NCBI RefSeq assembly: GCF_900243745.1
Contig: NZ_LT984798.1
Span: forward strand, 3,132,501-3,196,500
Direction: 5' to 3'
Length of the DNA stretch: 64,000 nt
Source of the DNA: Desulfovibrio sp. G11
GTDB lineage: Bacteria; Desulfobacterota; Desulfovibrionia; Desulfovibrionales; Desulfovibrionaceae
Below, in pieces: positions 19,994-29,597 of this stretch. The notes below the pieces were generated by a model, which was not told the DNA's origin, did no database searches, and saw only the letters and a program-made list of their open reading frames with translations. Position 1 is the stretch's first letter, and every line of letters starts with the position of its first letter. The position numbers were made by a program, and so were the translations under genes.

Positions 19994-22900
19994 GCAGGTA
20001 ATCCTCTGCGGGCAAAAGACCGTCGCAGTGAGGGGTCAGTTCCGATGCGCCGTCCGGCGTCACCAGGCGAAAACGGCGCTGGTCAAGATAGACCAGCAGG
20101 CCCATGACGGGGGTATTGGCGTTTTCGCGCTCCAGAAGCAGGCCGCCAAGATATCTGCGTACCTGCTCCACGTGCGCGGCTTCGGGCTGCCCGCTTTTAT
20201 AATCAATGACCAGCCGCCCCCAAGGTTCGTGGACCAGCAGGTCCATGCGCAAAAGCTGGCCCTGGGCGGTCATTATGGAATGCTCGGGCCAGCCGTTGGC
20301 GAGCCACCGCGCGCTTTGAGGCTGGCTTGCAAACCAGTGCAAAGCTTCAAATGCGCCGTGGCGCAGGGCCGCATCATCGGGAACAGGCAACGGATAATGC
20401 CGCAGGCCGAAGTTCAGGGCCGCCTGGGCGTCTTCACGCGGGCTGCCGGTAAGGCGCAGGTGTTCCAGGCAGAAATGCAGCAGATTACCCCTGTCTTCAG
20501 GCTGAAAATCAAAAGCGGCCATGGGATTGCGAAAAATCTTCAGGCGTGGCAGCCACTGCATGGGGCGCCAGTCTTCAGCAGCATCTGCCGTATCCGGGGA
20601 AGAAGCGTCGTATTCCTGATCTGCACCGACGGAAGGGGTGCGGGAGATGGCAGGTGCGGCAGCGGGTGAAGTTCCCGGCGCGCCGGCTGTGCCGTCCACA
20701 TGCTGCAAGCCGGGCGTCGGGGCTGGGGCCGGGCTTGCAGGGCGGCCGCCAGCGGGGCTGGCTGGCAATGCGCAGTCTGTATCCACATCTGCCCCGATAG
20801 CGGCATGCGCCTGGCTGCCCCGTGACGTGTCAGCGGCCGTGGGCAGACTGCCCAGAGCATAGGGTGGCTGCAGTCCGGCGCGTTCCCAGAGAATATCCAG
20901 TCCTGCAAGTACCGGCGACTGTCTTTTGGCCGAAGTGCGAAAAACATACAGGGCGTCTCTTGCGCGGGTAAAGGCAACGTAGAGCAGGTTCAGGCTCTCT
21001 CTGGCCTGACGGGCCAGATCCTCGTAGTAGGGGCGTCCCAACGCTTTCTGGTTGCGCACCATCATGCTCAGCCCCTGGCGGTTTGTGCGCAGCGGCTTGT
21101 CAGAGGCGGAAATGTTCAGCGCGGTAAAGGGGATGAAAACCACCGGGGCCTCAAGTCCCTTGGATTTGTGCACGGTCATGACCCGCACGGCATTCATGTT
21201 TTCCGGCATGGGAACCTTTTCTTCCTGGCTTTTGGCATTCCAGTGCTCCAGAAAGGTAGAGAGCGTCGCAAGTCCCTTTTCTTCAGCGCTGTGCAGTACC
21301 TCCATAAAGCGGCGCAAAAAGGTTGCCGCTTCGGGAAAACGCTGTTCCACCTGAAGGCGCGCATACCATTCAAGCACAGTATCATAGGGCGTCATCAGGC
21401 CGGACTGGCTGAAAAAAGGCGCCAGCAGGCTTTGCCATACATGCGGCCAGCGCTGGCGGAAACTCTGGTACAGAAAGCCTTTTTTCTGGCGGGCGCACCA
21501 GCCGTGCAAGTCGGTATGCGCCAGTTCGGCAGCCTCGGGATGGCCGTGAAAAATCTCTCCGGTCAGGACGGTCAGCAGGGCGATATTGTCATCTGGGCTG
21601 TCAAGAAAGGCCAGCAGGGCCACGGTCTGGACAATGAGAGGATGGGCCGAGAGCAGCAGGCTGTTTTCGGTAATGACCGGAATCCCCAGCCGCACCAGAT
21701 GGTCCGCGATGCGTGCCGCTCCGTCATTGCTGCGTACTAGCACGAGCACGTCCGACCAGGGGCGCTGCGGGGCCACATCATCAAGCAGGATGCGGCCCAG
21801 ACGGTCAAAAACGGCTTCGCGCAGCATCTCGGATGAGTCTGCCGCAATATCTTCCACCTGCACAAGGCCGCCGTCGGGTGTGTGCTCCGGGCATTCTTGC
21901 CGGGTTCCGGCAAAAGCGCCGAGCAGGTTTTTTACAGAGGCGTCCATTATTTCCGCAGACAGGTCTTCGGGCATGTCGCCCGGCAGAAGGGCGCTCATGA
22001 CGGCTCTGGCCGTATCTGCCTGTTCCAGAAGGGAAAAAAGGGCATTGTTGTGCTCAACCACCTGACGGCGGCTGCGCCAGTTGAACGGCAGGCTGTCGCG
22101 GGCCGTGGTGGCGGCCACGGCGGCAAGCCCCTTATCTTCAAGGATGCCGTCAAAAAGTTCCGGATCGCCGTCCCGCCAGCCGTAGATGGACTGCTTTACA
22201 TCGCCCACCCAGGTCAGGGACCCCCCGCGCGACAGCGCTTCCTCCACCAGTGGGCGCAGCGCCCGCCACTGTTCCTGGCTGGTATCCTGAAACTCGTCCA
22301 CCAGGTAGTGGGTAAGGCGCGCGCCAAGGCGGCAGAGCGTTTCCGGCACACCGTGATCGCCGGACAGGACCTCATGCGCCATATGGGGAACAAGCAGACC
22401 GGGGAGCGTGCCCTCCTGCTCCTGATTGTGCAGAAAGGCGTCAGCCAGAATACGCGCCATGCGTATGGACGGCTCAAGGCGCAGGGCCTGCCGCAGAAGT
22501 TGCCCGTCCTGCATGCAGGCCTGGGCGGCCAGAGAAAAAGCAGTATAGGCGTGCTCCACTTCTGGGCCTACAGCAGCGCCTTTTTTAAAAAGTTGGGATG
22601 CGGCATCTTTGGTTAAAAAAGCCGAGTTCTTACATTCGCCATCAGCCCAGGCAGTGACAGCCTTTTCCGCATTGGACAGCCAGGGCAGCCGCGCGCCTGA
22701 GGCTGCATGCAATAGGTGGCCGGCAGCCTGTCTGGCGGTCCGGTTGAGGGCAATCAGCTTTTGCTCAAGTTCTTCATAAGAAGAGAGGTCGCCGTAGCGC
22801 CCCAGCAGGGCGCTGTCCAGAAGCGGGCGCAATTGATACAGCAGCTTTTCTCCTGCCAGAAAACCCTTGCTTTGCCCGTGGTGAACCATGGCCCGGCAAA

Positions 22901-23405
22901 CCTGCCGCAAAAGGCCACGCATATTTTCATCCCCTTGCCAGGCTTTTTCAAGCAGGAGGTCCAGATAGGGCGTGAGTGCTTCTTCGGTGGCAAAGACGGG
23001 CTGAAAGTCCGGGTGCAGGCGAAGATCCAGGGCGGCTGCGCGCACGATAAGGTGCAGCAGGCTGTCAATGGTGCGTATGTTCAGCGCGCTCATGTCACGC
23101 ATGATGGCGTCCACCCAGCGCCCGGCTGAAGCGGAATCAAGCTCCAGTCCTTGCATGGGCTGCCCCAGGGCCGCGCTTTTAAGTTGCCGGATGACGCGTT
23201 CACGCATTTCGGTGGCGGCGGCATTGGTAAATGTGACAGCCAGTATGTCGCCCCAACCGCAGGGGCCGCTGCTGCTCAGGGCGCAGGCCGGTGACGCAGC
23301 TGTGCCGGGAGCACCGCAAGCCACAAGACGCTGTAAGAAACAGCGTGTTAGTTCATATGTTTTTCCGGATCCGGCAGAGGCTTTGACCTGACGCAGATGC
23401 TGCAT
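19986..23405 (-). CDS. AddA-like UvrD/Rep helicase-nuclease
   Basis: This 1139-residue superfamily 1A helicase has a C-terminal nuclease. Motifs in order: KASAGSGKTYEL (I, near residue 10), AVTFTNAAATEMRERV (Ia), LVDEFQDTSQEQW (II), WVGDVKQSIYGWR (III), LPFNWRSRRQVVEHN (IV), VMTVHKSKGLEAPVVF (V), LLYVAFTRARDALYVF (VI). The last 90 residues hold RLVIDYKSGQPEAAHVEQVRRY, the PD-(D/E)XK nuclease. A proline/alanine-rich, low-complexity insert of about 90 residues separates helicase and nuclease. With the AddB-like protein it should process double-strand ends for RecA. The start is ATG 23405; a longer frame to 23507 lacks support. Confidence 0.92.
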   Translation of the reverse strand: MQHLRQVKASAGSGKTYELTRCFLQRLVACGAPGTAASPACALSSSGPCGWGDILAVTFTNAAATEMRERVIRQLKSAALGQPMQGLELDSASAGRWVDAIMRDMSALNIRTIDSLLHLIVRAAALDLRLHPDFQPVFATEEALTPYLDLLLEKAWQGDENMRGLLRQVCRAMVHHGQSKGFLAGEKLLYQLRPLLDSALLGRYGDLSSYEELEQKLIALNRTARQAAGHLLHAASGARLPWLSNAEKAVTAWADGECKNSAFLTKDAASQLFKKGAAVGPEVEHAYTAFSLAAQACMQDGQLLRQALRLEPSIRMARILADAFLHNQEQEGTLPGLLVPHMAHEVLSGDHGVPETLCRLGARLTHYLVDEFQDTSQEQWRALRPLVEEALSRGGSLTWVGDVKQSIYGWRDGDPELFDGILEDKGLAAVAATTARDSLPFNWRSRRQVVEHNNALFSLLEQADTARAVMSALLPGDMPEDLSAEIMDASVKNLLGAFAGTRQECPEHTPDGGLVQVEDIAADSSEMLREAVFDRLGRILLDDVAPQRPWSDVLVLVRSNDGAARIADHLVRLGIPVITENSLLLSAHPLIVQTVALLAFLDSPDDNIALLTVLTGEIFHGHPEAAELAHTDLHGWCARQKKGFLYQSFRQRWPHVWQSLLAPFFSQSGLMTPYDTVLEWYARLQVEQRFPEAATFLRRFMEVLHSAEEKGLATLSTFLEHWNAKSQEEKVPMPENMNAVRVMTVHKSKGLEAPVVFIPFTALNISASDKPLRTNRQGLSMMVRNQKALGRPYYEDLARQARESLNLLYVAFTRARDALYVFRTSAKRQSPVLAGLDILWERAGLQPPYALGSLPTAADTSRGSQAHAAIGADVDTDCALPASPAGGRPASPAPAPTPGLQHVDGTAGAPGTSPAAAPAISRTPSVGADQEYDASSPDTADAAEDWRPMQWLPRLKIFRNPMAAFDFQPEDRGNLLHFCLEHLRLTGSPREDAQAALNFGLRHYPLPVPDDAALRHGAFEALHWFASQPQSARWLANGWPEHSIMTAQGQLLRMDLLVHEPWGRLVIDYKSGQPEAAHVEQVRRYLGGLLLERENANTPVMGLLVYLDQRRFRLVTPDGASELTPHCDGLLPAEDYLHE

Positions 23406-23731
23406 GAATATTCTCGTGTTTTCGCACCGGGCCGTTTGGCTCCGATATGTCGCAATGTGGATTGCGGCCGGGGCCACAACCAGGATATTGCTGTATGGCT
23501 GGCCCATACTTCCTGAAAAAAGGCGTGCCGGAAAATCCGCGCGGTACAGCGCGCCCGGCGGCCTGGCCGAAAGCGCCCGGCAGCGGCTCGCATATTTGTA
23601 CTGCCAGCCCGCAACTGCCTGCTTTTGTTACAGGCAACCGGAATGCCAGCGGCGCTGGCTGCCGGATCCAATCATGCCAAACCACCGGCTTCGAGTCGAG
23701 AGGTAAAGTCCGGGCGCCCCTGTGACGGCGT
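23406..23731. other. Intergenic stretch, no gene seen
   Basis: 326 bases between the AddA-like gene and the EamA transporter gene, both on the minus strand. Small open frames on both strands overlap each other and show no family features. The promoter of the helicase-nuclease pair should lie here, but no clear boxes were seen. Confidence 0.5.
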
Positions 23732-24685
23732 TTAGCGTCGGTTTGCCAGAAAAATTGCGCCAAGGATAAGCCCGCCGCCCAGAAAAACGCGCCCCCCCGG
23801 CGCATCACCCAGAACCAGCCAGGCCGCCGCAATGGCGTAAACCGGCTCCAGCGTAATGATAAGGGCGGCCTGGCGTGCCTTGAGAACAGTGAGGCTGTTG
23901 ATGAAAAGAACGTAGGCCAGGGCGGAGCACAACAAACCCAGGCTGGCGATCCACAGCCAGTCCAATGTGCTTACAGTGCTGAACTGCCGCCAGACAAAGG
24001 GCAGGAGAACAACGGCCGTAACTGTATTCTGCCACCAAGTGGTTTGCAGTCCCGGAAGATGCCCGGCAAAGCGGCGGTTGCCCACGGTCACCAGGGCGTA
24101 AGCCAGGCCGGATGCCACGCCCAGCAGCAGGCCGACTGTGCCTTCATGAGCAAATGAAAAGGATGGGGTTGTGCAGACAAGCCCCAGCGTTACCATGCCC
24201 AGGCCGCGCATCTCGGCGAAACTGGGGCGCTCCCGGTATATGAGACTTTCGATCAGGGTTGTGAATGCCGGAAAACAGGCAAAGCCAAGCGTGCCGACGG
24301 CCACGCCGCCAATATGTATCCCCATGAAAAACATTACGAAATGTGCTGCAAGCAATGTGCCGCTTATGGTAAGCGCCAACAGGTCGCAAGCATGCAGCCC
24401 GCGCCAGGGGGGCTGTTTTTTACCAAGTCCTGCAAGGGTGAGTGCCGCTACGGCAAAGATGGCACGCCCGCAAACAAGCATGGGAGCGGAGCATTGGCAG
24501 AGTTTGCCGAAAATGCCCGAAGCTCCGAAGAGCAGGGTGGCGCCATGCGCACGGGCCAGAGCGGCACGGCGGCCTTTGGGCGCTGCCAGGGCGTTTGCGG
24601 CGTCCCCTCTGGTCGTTCCGGGAGTGGATGGTCCGGAGGAGGCCTGTCCGGCAGGGCCGTGCGTTCTGGCGGGGGGCGGTGTCAT
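23732..24685 (-). CDS. EamA-family (DMT superfamily) transporter
   Basis: This 317-residue inner-membrane protein has two repeated EamA domains and about ten hydrophobic helices, starting around residue 45 (GATLLFGASGIFGKL). The second repeat ends with the typical LEPVYAIAAAWLVLGDAPGGRVFLG segment. Family members export amino acids, nucleobases or other metabolites; the substrate cannot be told. The first 40 residues are a proline/alanine-rich, hydrophilic extension. Start: ATG 24685 is preceded by AAGGATAATT; a longer frame to 24748 has no ribosome site. It is the first gene upstream of the helicase-nuclease pair but is separated by 326 bases. Confidence 0.9.
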   Translation of the reverse strand: MTPPPARTHGPAGQASSGPSTPGTTRGDAANALAAPKGRRAALARAHGATLLFGASGIFGKLCQCSAPMLVCGRAIFAVAALTLAGLGKKQPPWRGLHACDLLALTISGTLLAAHFVMFFMGIHIGGVAVGTLGFACFPAFTTLIESLIYRERPSFAEMRGLGMVTLGLVCTTPSFSFAHEGTVGLLLGVASGLAYALVTVGNRRFAGHLPGLQTTWWQNTVTAVVLLPFVWRQFSTVSTLDWLWIASLGLLCSALAYVLFINSLTVLKARQAALIITLEPVYAIAAAWLVLGDAPGGRVFLGGGLILGAIFLANRR

Positions 24686-24923
24686 AATTATCCTTAAAAA
24701 AGCATGCCCGGTGCGGGTACGCCGGACGTAAACTTGCGCAGGCGGCACACAGTCGTGCGCGCGTGGCGGAACTGCCTAAAATGTTTTTAAAAATAAGTCT
24801 AGATTTTATCTTGAAAATCTGCTTTAATTGATGTAGCGCTTTATAGAACATGATGTAAAACAAGGTTCGGCTGCTCTGTATGCCGGACAGAACATAAAAG
24901 TATAGTCTTTTCCCGGGGGCATC

Positions 24924-25346
24924 ATGCCGCAAGTCGCAGCACGCATCAATGAAGAACAGGAACGCTGGCTCAAGGATTATTTTCGTACCAAGAGCGCCGG
25001 CGCGGAATTTATCCTGCCTTGGGCTGTGGACACGTTTTTCCGGGCCATCACGGGCATAAAGCACATATTCAGCGGGCCGGAACTGAAGACCATCGTCGAG
25101 GCGCATAAAGACATGAAGCTCATGCCGGACCACACGCGCCTTTCTTACCTCATGCTGCGCGTTTCTGATGCCTGCGACGTCAACGGAGTGCATCTGCGCC
25201 ACGGAGCCAGTAAATCAAGCCTTGAATCAAAAATAAAAAGCCTGGACGATACGCAGGCCACAGCCCTTATGGTGTGGGCTTCGGCTTTTTGGGTCAGCCG
25301 CAACTGCTCGGCTGAAAATCTGGATGAGTACATCAAGGCGTATTGA
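24924..25346 (+). CDS. Conserved-looking hypothetical protein
   Basis: This 140-residue soluble, probably helical protein has no signal peptide or membrane segment. I do not recognise the family. It starts MPQVAARINEEQERWLKDYF and carries a short TKSAGAEFILPWAVDTFFRA stretch; two Cys (one in SDACDVN, one in SRNCSAEN) are not in a metal motif. GGGGGC precedes the ATG and codon use matches neighbours, so it is a real gene. It is followed by its own terminator (25373-25396), so it is probably monocistronic. Confidence 0.75.
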   Translation: MPQVAARINEEQERWLKDYFRTKSAGAEFILPWAVDTFFRAITGIKHIFSGPELKTIVEAHKDMKLMPDHTRLSYLMLRVSDACDVNGVHLRHGASKSSLESKIKSLDDTQATALMVWASAFWVSRNCSAENLDEYIKAY

Positions 25347-25372
25347 TCTTTGCTCGTGGAATCCGTAGGTTC

Positions 25373-25396
25373 AAGGCCGCGTATGCGGCCTTTTTT
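25373..25396 (+). terminator. Intrinsic terminator
   Basis: An 8-bp stem (AAGGCCGC at 25373-25380 with GCGGCCTT at 25385-25392), GTAT loop, then TTTT. It lies 26 bases after the hypothetical gene. Confidence 0.9.
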
Positions 25397-25524
25397 ATTT
25401 TGTGTATGTTGTTTCGTTCCGGAAAGCCAAAGGTGTTTGCAGGTTGTGCGATGCTCGCCTGCAAAAGCAGCCCGCGCGGGGGCGGCAGCCTGTTTGTGCG
25501 GCATGTTTTGAAAGAGAGAGAAAA

Positions 25525-25950
25525 ATGCTGAAGATTTTACGCGCCAAATTGCACGGCATACGCGTAACGGAGTGTGTGCTGGACTATCACGGCTCTATCA
25601 CCCTTGATCCGGAAATATGCGGGCTGGCAGGTATCATGCCGCTGGAGTTCGTTTATATCTGGAACAAACACAGCGGGCAGCGTATTTCCACCTACGTCAT
25701 TTACGGCGAGGCCGGGTCGCGCTGCTGCATTCTCAACGGAGCGGCCGCGCGCACATGCCAGAAAGGGGATGAAGTTATCATCAGCGCTTTTGAGTATGTC
25801 GCCGGACCGGGGGATATTTCTCAACGCAGCCCGGTTGTTTTGACTTTTGACGCTCACAACAGGGTGCAGGAACGTTTACGTTATATAGTGGAACAGAAGG
25901 ATGGCGGCATGTCTTTCAATATTGCCGATGATCCCCTGCCGGAGGCATGA
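25525..25950 (+). CDS. panD: Aspartate 1-decarboxylase precursor
   Basis: PanD makes beta-alanine from L-aspartate for pantothenate and CoA. The 141-residue proenzyme cleaves itself between Gly23 and Ser24 ([11 protein letters not shown]), giving the pyruvoyl group on the new N terminus. The N-terminal [14 protein letters not shown] and the middle [13 protein letters not shown] and [15 protein letters not shown] blocks are standard. The ATG at 25525 is preceded by GAGAGAG, and the mature-family start MLK fits. The same frame stays open upstream to 25402 with two CxxC pairs; see findings. Confidence 0.96.
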
Positions 25951-25968
25951 CCTGCCACCGCTGAAAGC

Positions 25969-26009
25969 ATATAACAAAAGGCCCGGTATATCCGGGCCTT
26001 TTGTTATAT
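25969..26009. terminator. Bidirectional terminator (panD / permease)
   Basis: An 18-bp stem (25969-25986 with 25992-26009) around CCCGG is flanked by AACAAAA / TTTTGTT arms. It serves both convergent genes. Confidence 0.93.
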
Positions 26010-26028
26010 GGAGTCTGTCACGGAACTG

Positions 26029-27450
26029 TTAGTTGTTGGCGCCGTTCTGACGCTTGCTGACATGGTTCTTGTGGCTGAAGTAATAGCTGATGCCGAGAAG
26101 CACGAACCACAGGGGCGTGGTGAGCATGGCCATGCGCGTGTCGGCTTCAAAGGTCAGCAGGACAAGCACTATGGCGAAGAATATCCAGCATATCCAGCAG
26201 GAGAACACGCCGCCGGGCAGCTTGAACTTGGAAGCTGCGTGCCGCTCGGGGTACTTCTTGCGGTAGACGTAGTACGAAACAAGAATCATGGACCATACGA
26301 AGATGAAGCAAATGGCGGAGATGGTTGTCATGACGGTAAAGGCCGCCATAATGGTGGGCATGATAATGAGCATGGACGCGCCGAGCAGCAGGCAGAGGCA
26401 CGAGAACAGCAGGCCGTTGGCAGGAACCCGGTGCGAAGAAAGCTTGCCGAAAGACTTGGGAGCTACCCCGGCCAGCGACAGGCCGTAAAGCATGCGGCTG
26501 GTGGAGTAGATGCCGCTGTTGGCGGAAGAGGCCGCCGATGTCAGCACCACGAAGTTGACGATACTGGCTGCCGCAGGAATGCCCACGGCTACGAAGGTGT
26601 GAACGAACGGGCTTGTTTCGGGGTCAATGGCGGACCAGGGCGTGATGCACATGATGGCCACCAAGGCGAACACGTAAAAGAATACAATACGGAAGGGAAT
26701 GGTGTTGATGGCCTTGGGCAGGTTGATTTCGGGATCCTTGGCTTCCGCCGCTGTGGTTCCGATAAGCTCAATGCCCACAAAGGCGAACATGGCTATCTGA
26801 AAGCCCGCAAAGAAGCCGAATATCCCCTTGGGGAACCATCCTCCATGATCCCACAGGTTGGATACTGCGGCCACGTCACCTGATATGGATGAGGTAAAGC
26901 CGGTAATGACCATAACCGCTCCGGCACAAATAATGGCCATGATGGCCACGATCTTGATGGAGGCAAACCAGAATTCCATTTCACCGAAAAGGTTCACTGA
27001 AACAAGGTTGAGTGCCATGATCAGCAGGACGAAGAGAATGGAAGGTATCCATACCGAAAGCGTGGGGAACCAGAAGTGAAAGTAGGAGGCAATGGCGATA
27101 ACGTCTGCCGTACCGGTAACAATCCAGCAGAACCAGTAGGTCCAGCCTACAAAAAAGCCGGCCCAGGGACCAACGATATCCTCCGCCATGTCAGTGAAGG
27201 ATTTGTACTTGAGGTTTGAGAGAAGGAGTTCTCCCATGGCCCGCATGACAAGGTACAGAAAGGCCCCGATAATGGCGTATACAAAGATGATGGAAGGCCC
27301 GGCAAGGTTGATGGTTTTGCCGGACCCCATGAAAAGGCCTGTACCGATGGCTCCGCCGATGGCAATAAGCTGGATGTGTCTCTGGCTGAGGCCGCGTTTG
27401 AGAGTATGAGGATCTTCGTGTCCCACGGGGGGGGTGGGCTTGTCACTCAT
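26029..27450 (-). CDS. cycA: Amino acid permease, CycA type (D-serine/D-alanine/glycine)
   Basis: This 473-residue amino acid-polyamine-organocation permease has twelve predicted membrane helices. The N terminus LKRGLSQRHIQLIAIGGAIGTGLFMGSG is the hallmark substrate-binding start of the AAT subfamily, followed by the GPSIIFVYAIIGAFLYLVMRAMGELL helix. Overall it resembles CycA, which takes up D-serine, D-alanine and glycine by proton symport; a related specificity is possible. It probably ends at the shared terminator next to panD. The start ATG 27450 has GGGAGCACG upstream. Confidence 0.88.
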   Translation of the reverse strand: MSDKPTPPVGHEDPHTLKRGLSQRHIQLIAIGGAIGTGLFMGSGKTINLAGPSIIFVYAIIGAFLYLVMRAMGELLLSNLKYKSFTDMAEDIVGPWAGFFVGWTYWFCWIVTGTADVIAIASYFHFWFPTLSVWIPSILFVLLIMALNLVSVNLFGEMEFWFASIKIVAIMAIICAGAVMVITGFTSSISGDVAAVSNLWDHGGWFPKGIFGFFAGFQIAMFAFVGIELIGTTAAEAKDPEINLPKAINTIPFRIVFFYVFALVAIMCITPWSAIDPETSPFVHTFVAVGIPAAASIVNFVVLTSAASSANSGIYSTSRMLYGLSLAGVAPKSFGKLSSHRVPANGLLFSCLCLLLGASMLIIMPTIMAAFTVMTTISAICFIFVWSMILVSYYVYRKKYPERHAASKFKLPGGVFSCWICWIFFAIVLVLLTFEADTRMAMLTTPLWFVLLGISYYFSHKNHVSKRQNGANN

Positions 27451-28274
27451 GGTACGTGCTCCCTGTTTTTTGTTGGTGCTGTGGGGCGTTTACGCTCTTG
27501 CCCCGCACGAATAGCAATGTTTTTTTCCGGTGCGGGATTGGCCTGTGCGGCCTGTCCCGCGCGTGGCCTGTCTGGGGTGTCCTCCTTACGCAATCAGCGG
27601 GGGGAGCTGGTGCGTCAGTTACAATTACGTCGGTTTCTGGTCAAATAACGACCTGCTGACAGCAAAGGGTAAAAGGCTCATACAGCCCTGAAAAAACAGG
27701 GCAGCCATGAGCCTTGAAAAAAATGGGCATCGGTCTGTTGTATGAATTTTTATGCTGGGAAGCCTGAAAGGGCGGGAGCAGAATATGGTGATAGCGCGGC
27801 AGGGCGGCGCGGGGTTTGCCGTGTGTGCTTCGGGCAGCAGGGCATGAAAGTGTGTGCAGTGGCAACGAAAGGCCGCGTGTCGGAGTGTGCGGTAAAACTT
27901 CGCTGCCCGCCGTGGTAAGCCGTTTTGGGGGGCTTTGTGCTGTCGGGTAAAAAACAGGCAGCAGAAAATATGTTTTTACTGGATGGAAATGAACAGTGCT
28001 GGTGTGGCGAAGGCTGGTGGCGTGGGGGCAGGGCTGCCCTGGCAGAGGCGCGTGTATGCAGGGCGGGGACGCGCCTGATTCTGATTTTGCGGCGGTATAA
28101 AAAGGACGAGGAAGATTAGTGCGAACACGCAGAAGCGGAGCAAAACCGCTACGCCAGTCCGTTGCCCGCAGCACCTGCGGGGCCGTCCTGCACGGTCAGT
28201 TGTGGCTCTTGTGCTGAAGGGCCGCCAATAGTGGGGCCGATGGCAAGTAAAAACACGCCATGACAGTCACCTCG
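27451..28274. other. 824-bp gene-free stretch up to the IS256-type copy
   Basis: No gene is supported. The longest frame (27641-28174, minus) is proline/histidine-rich, has no ribosome site and lies across a hairpin. The hairpin is a composite structure at 27673-27715: AAGGCTCAT pairs with ATGAGCCTT, enclosing a second stem GCCCTG/CAGGGC with an A6 loop. Either strand ends in a T- or A-rich tract, so it may be a terminator or leader structure. The permease promoter must lie near 27460-27600. Confidence 0.55.
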
Positions 28275-29597
28275 GAGGGTGTAAGAAATTTTGTGTAATC
28301 GGCCAATCATGTTACCCCGATTATCGGAGGATTGATGATGGTCGACCCCAAAGATATACCCGATGAGTTAATTGACGCTCTGCTTGCCAACTATCAAAAG
28401 CCCGACGACCTGCTGGGAAAAAACGGCATTCTGGAACAACTGACCAAGCGAGTTATGGAGCGCGCTTTGCAAGCGGAGATGACCTACCATCTGGGGCATG
28501 AAAAACATGGCAGAGTTGCCAACGCCAGCGGCAACACCCGCAACGGCACAAGCAAAAAAACCTTGAAGGGGAAGAACGGCTCTTTGCCCATTGCGATTCC
28601 TCGAGACCGGGACGGCAGTTTTGAGCCGCAGTTGGTGGAAAAGCATCAGACCCACTGGCAAGGTTTAGATGATAGCATCATTTCGCTATATGCCCGTGGC
28701 ATGAGCGTACGCGAAATCCAGGGGCATCTGAAAGAGCTGTATCACACAGACGTTTCACCGGCGCTTATCAGCGCGGTAACCGATGAAGTGGCCGAGGATG
28801 TCCGTCAATGGCAAGGCCGCCCTCTGGATGCCATTTATCCTATCCTTTACCTGGACTGCATCCACGTTAAGGTGCGCGATTCCGGCACGGTCGGTACCAA
28901 GGCGGTGTATCTGGCCCTTGGCGTGACCATGAGCGGCGTGAAAGATTTGTTGGGTATGTGGATCTCCCCGAACGAGGGCGCAAAGTTCTGGCTGTCCGTG
29001 GTGACGGAACTGCGAAACCGGGGAGTGCAGGACATCTTCATCGCCTGCGTGGACGGGCTTAAGGGCTTTCCGGAGGCCATTGAAAGCGTATTTCCTAAAA
29101 CGCAAATCCAGCTGTGCATTGTGCATCTGGTCCGGAACAGCTTGAAATTCGTGGGCTGGAAGGAGCGTAAAACCGTTGCCGCCGACCTGAGGGAAATATA
29201 CAGCTCGCCAACGGCAGAACTGGCCCAGTCAGCCCTTGAGCGCCTGGAACACAAATACAATTCCAGTTATCCGCTCATCACAAAATCCTGGCGGGCCCAC
29301 TGGCAGCGGATAATCCCCTTCTTTGACTACCCGCCGGAAATCCGGAAGGTGATCTATACGACGAATGCCATAGAATCGCTGAACATGAGCCTGCGCAAGG
29401 TGACCAAAGCCAAGGGGGCTTTCCCCCACGATGAGGCCGTTTTCAAAATCTTCTGGCTGGCGCTGCGAAATATCAGCAAAAAATGGACTATGCCCATCAG
29501 GGATTGGAAGGCAGCGTTGAACAGATTCGCCATACAATTTGAGGAAAGATTTCCAACTTAATAAGTAAACCGATTACACAAAGTTATGGACACCCCC
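28275..29597 (+). mobile_element. IS256-family element, copy 2 (1323 bp, intact)
   Basis: Same ends as copy 1 at 3.2 kb (left GAGGGTGTAAGAAATTTTGT; right, reading inward, GGGGGTGTCCATAACTTTGT). The left flank is the gene-free stretch, the right flank is a truncated membrane-protein gene. The bases outside the ends (GTCACCTCG left, ACGCCAGTG right) do not repeat. Confidence 0.95.
28332..29561 (+). CDS. IS256-family (mutator-type) transposase
   Basis: This 409-residue intact transposase carries the DDE triad in LDCIHVKVRD (Asp), CVDGLKGFPEAI (Asp) and NAIESLNMSLRKV (Glu), plus the IQLCIVHLVRNSLKFV and MTYHLGHEKHGR blocks of the mutator family. A GGAGG lies just before the ATGATG start. It has four C at the spot where copy 1 has three. 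Since this copy looks functional, it could mobilise the defective copy, and recombination between the two would delete or invert about 25 kb. Confidence 0.96.
   Translation: MMMVDPKDIPDELIDALLANYQKPDDLLGKNGILEQLTKRVMERALQAEMTYHLGHEKHGRVANASGNTRNGTSKKTLKGKNGSLPIAIPRDRDGSFEPQLVEKHQTHWQGLDDSIISLYARGMSVREIQGHLKELYHTDVSPALISAVTDEVAEDVRQWQGRPLDAIYPILYLDCIHVKVRDSGTVGTKAVYLALGVTMSGVKDLLGMWISPNEGAKFWLSVVTELRNRGVQDIFIACVDGLKGFPEAIESVFPKTQIQLCIVHLVRNSLKFVGWKERKTVAADLREIYSSPTAELAQSALERLEHKYNSSYPLITKSWRAHWQRIIPFFDYPPEIRKVIYTTNAIESLNMSLRKVTKAKGAFPHDEAVFKIFWLALRNISKKWTMPIRDWKAALNRFAIQFEERFPT

Noticed and set aside
27641..28174. 177-codon minus-strand frame before the IS256-type copy
   Set aside because: Proline/histidine-rich, no ribosome site, no recognisable domain, and it runs through a hairpin.
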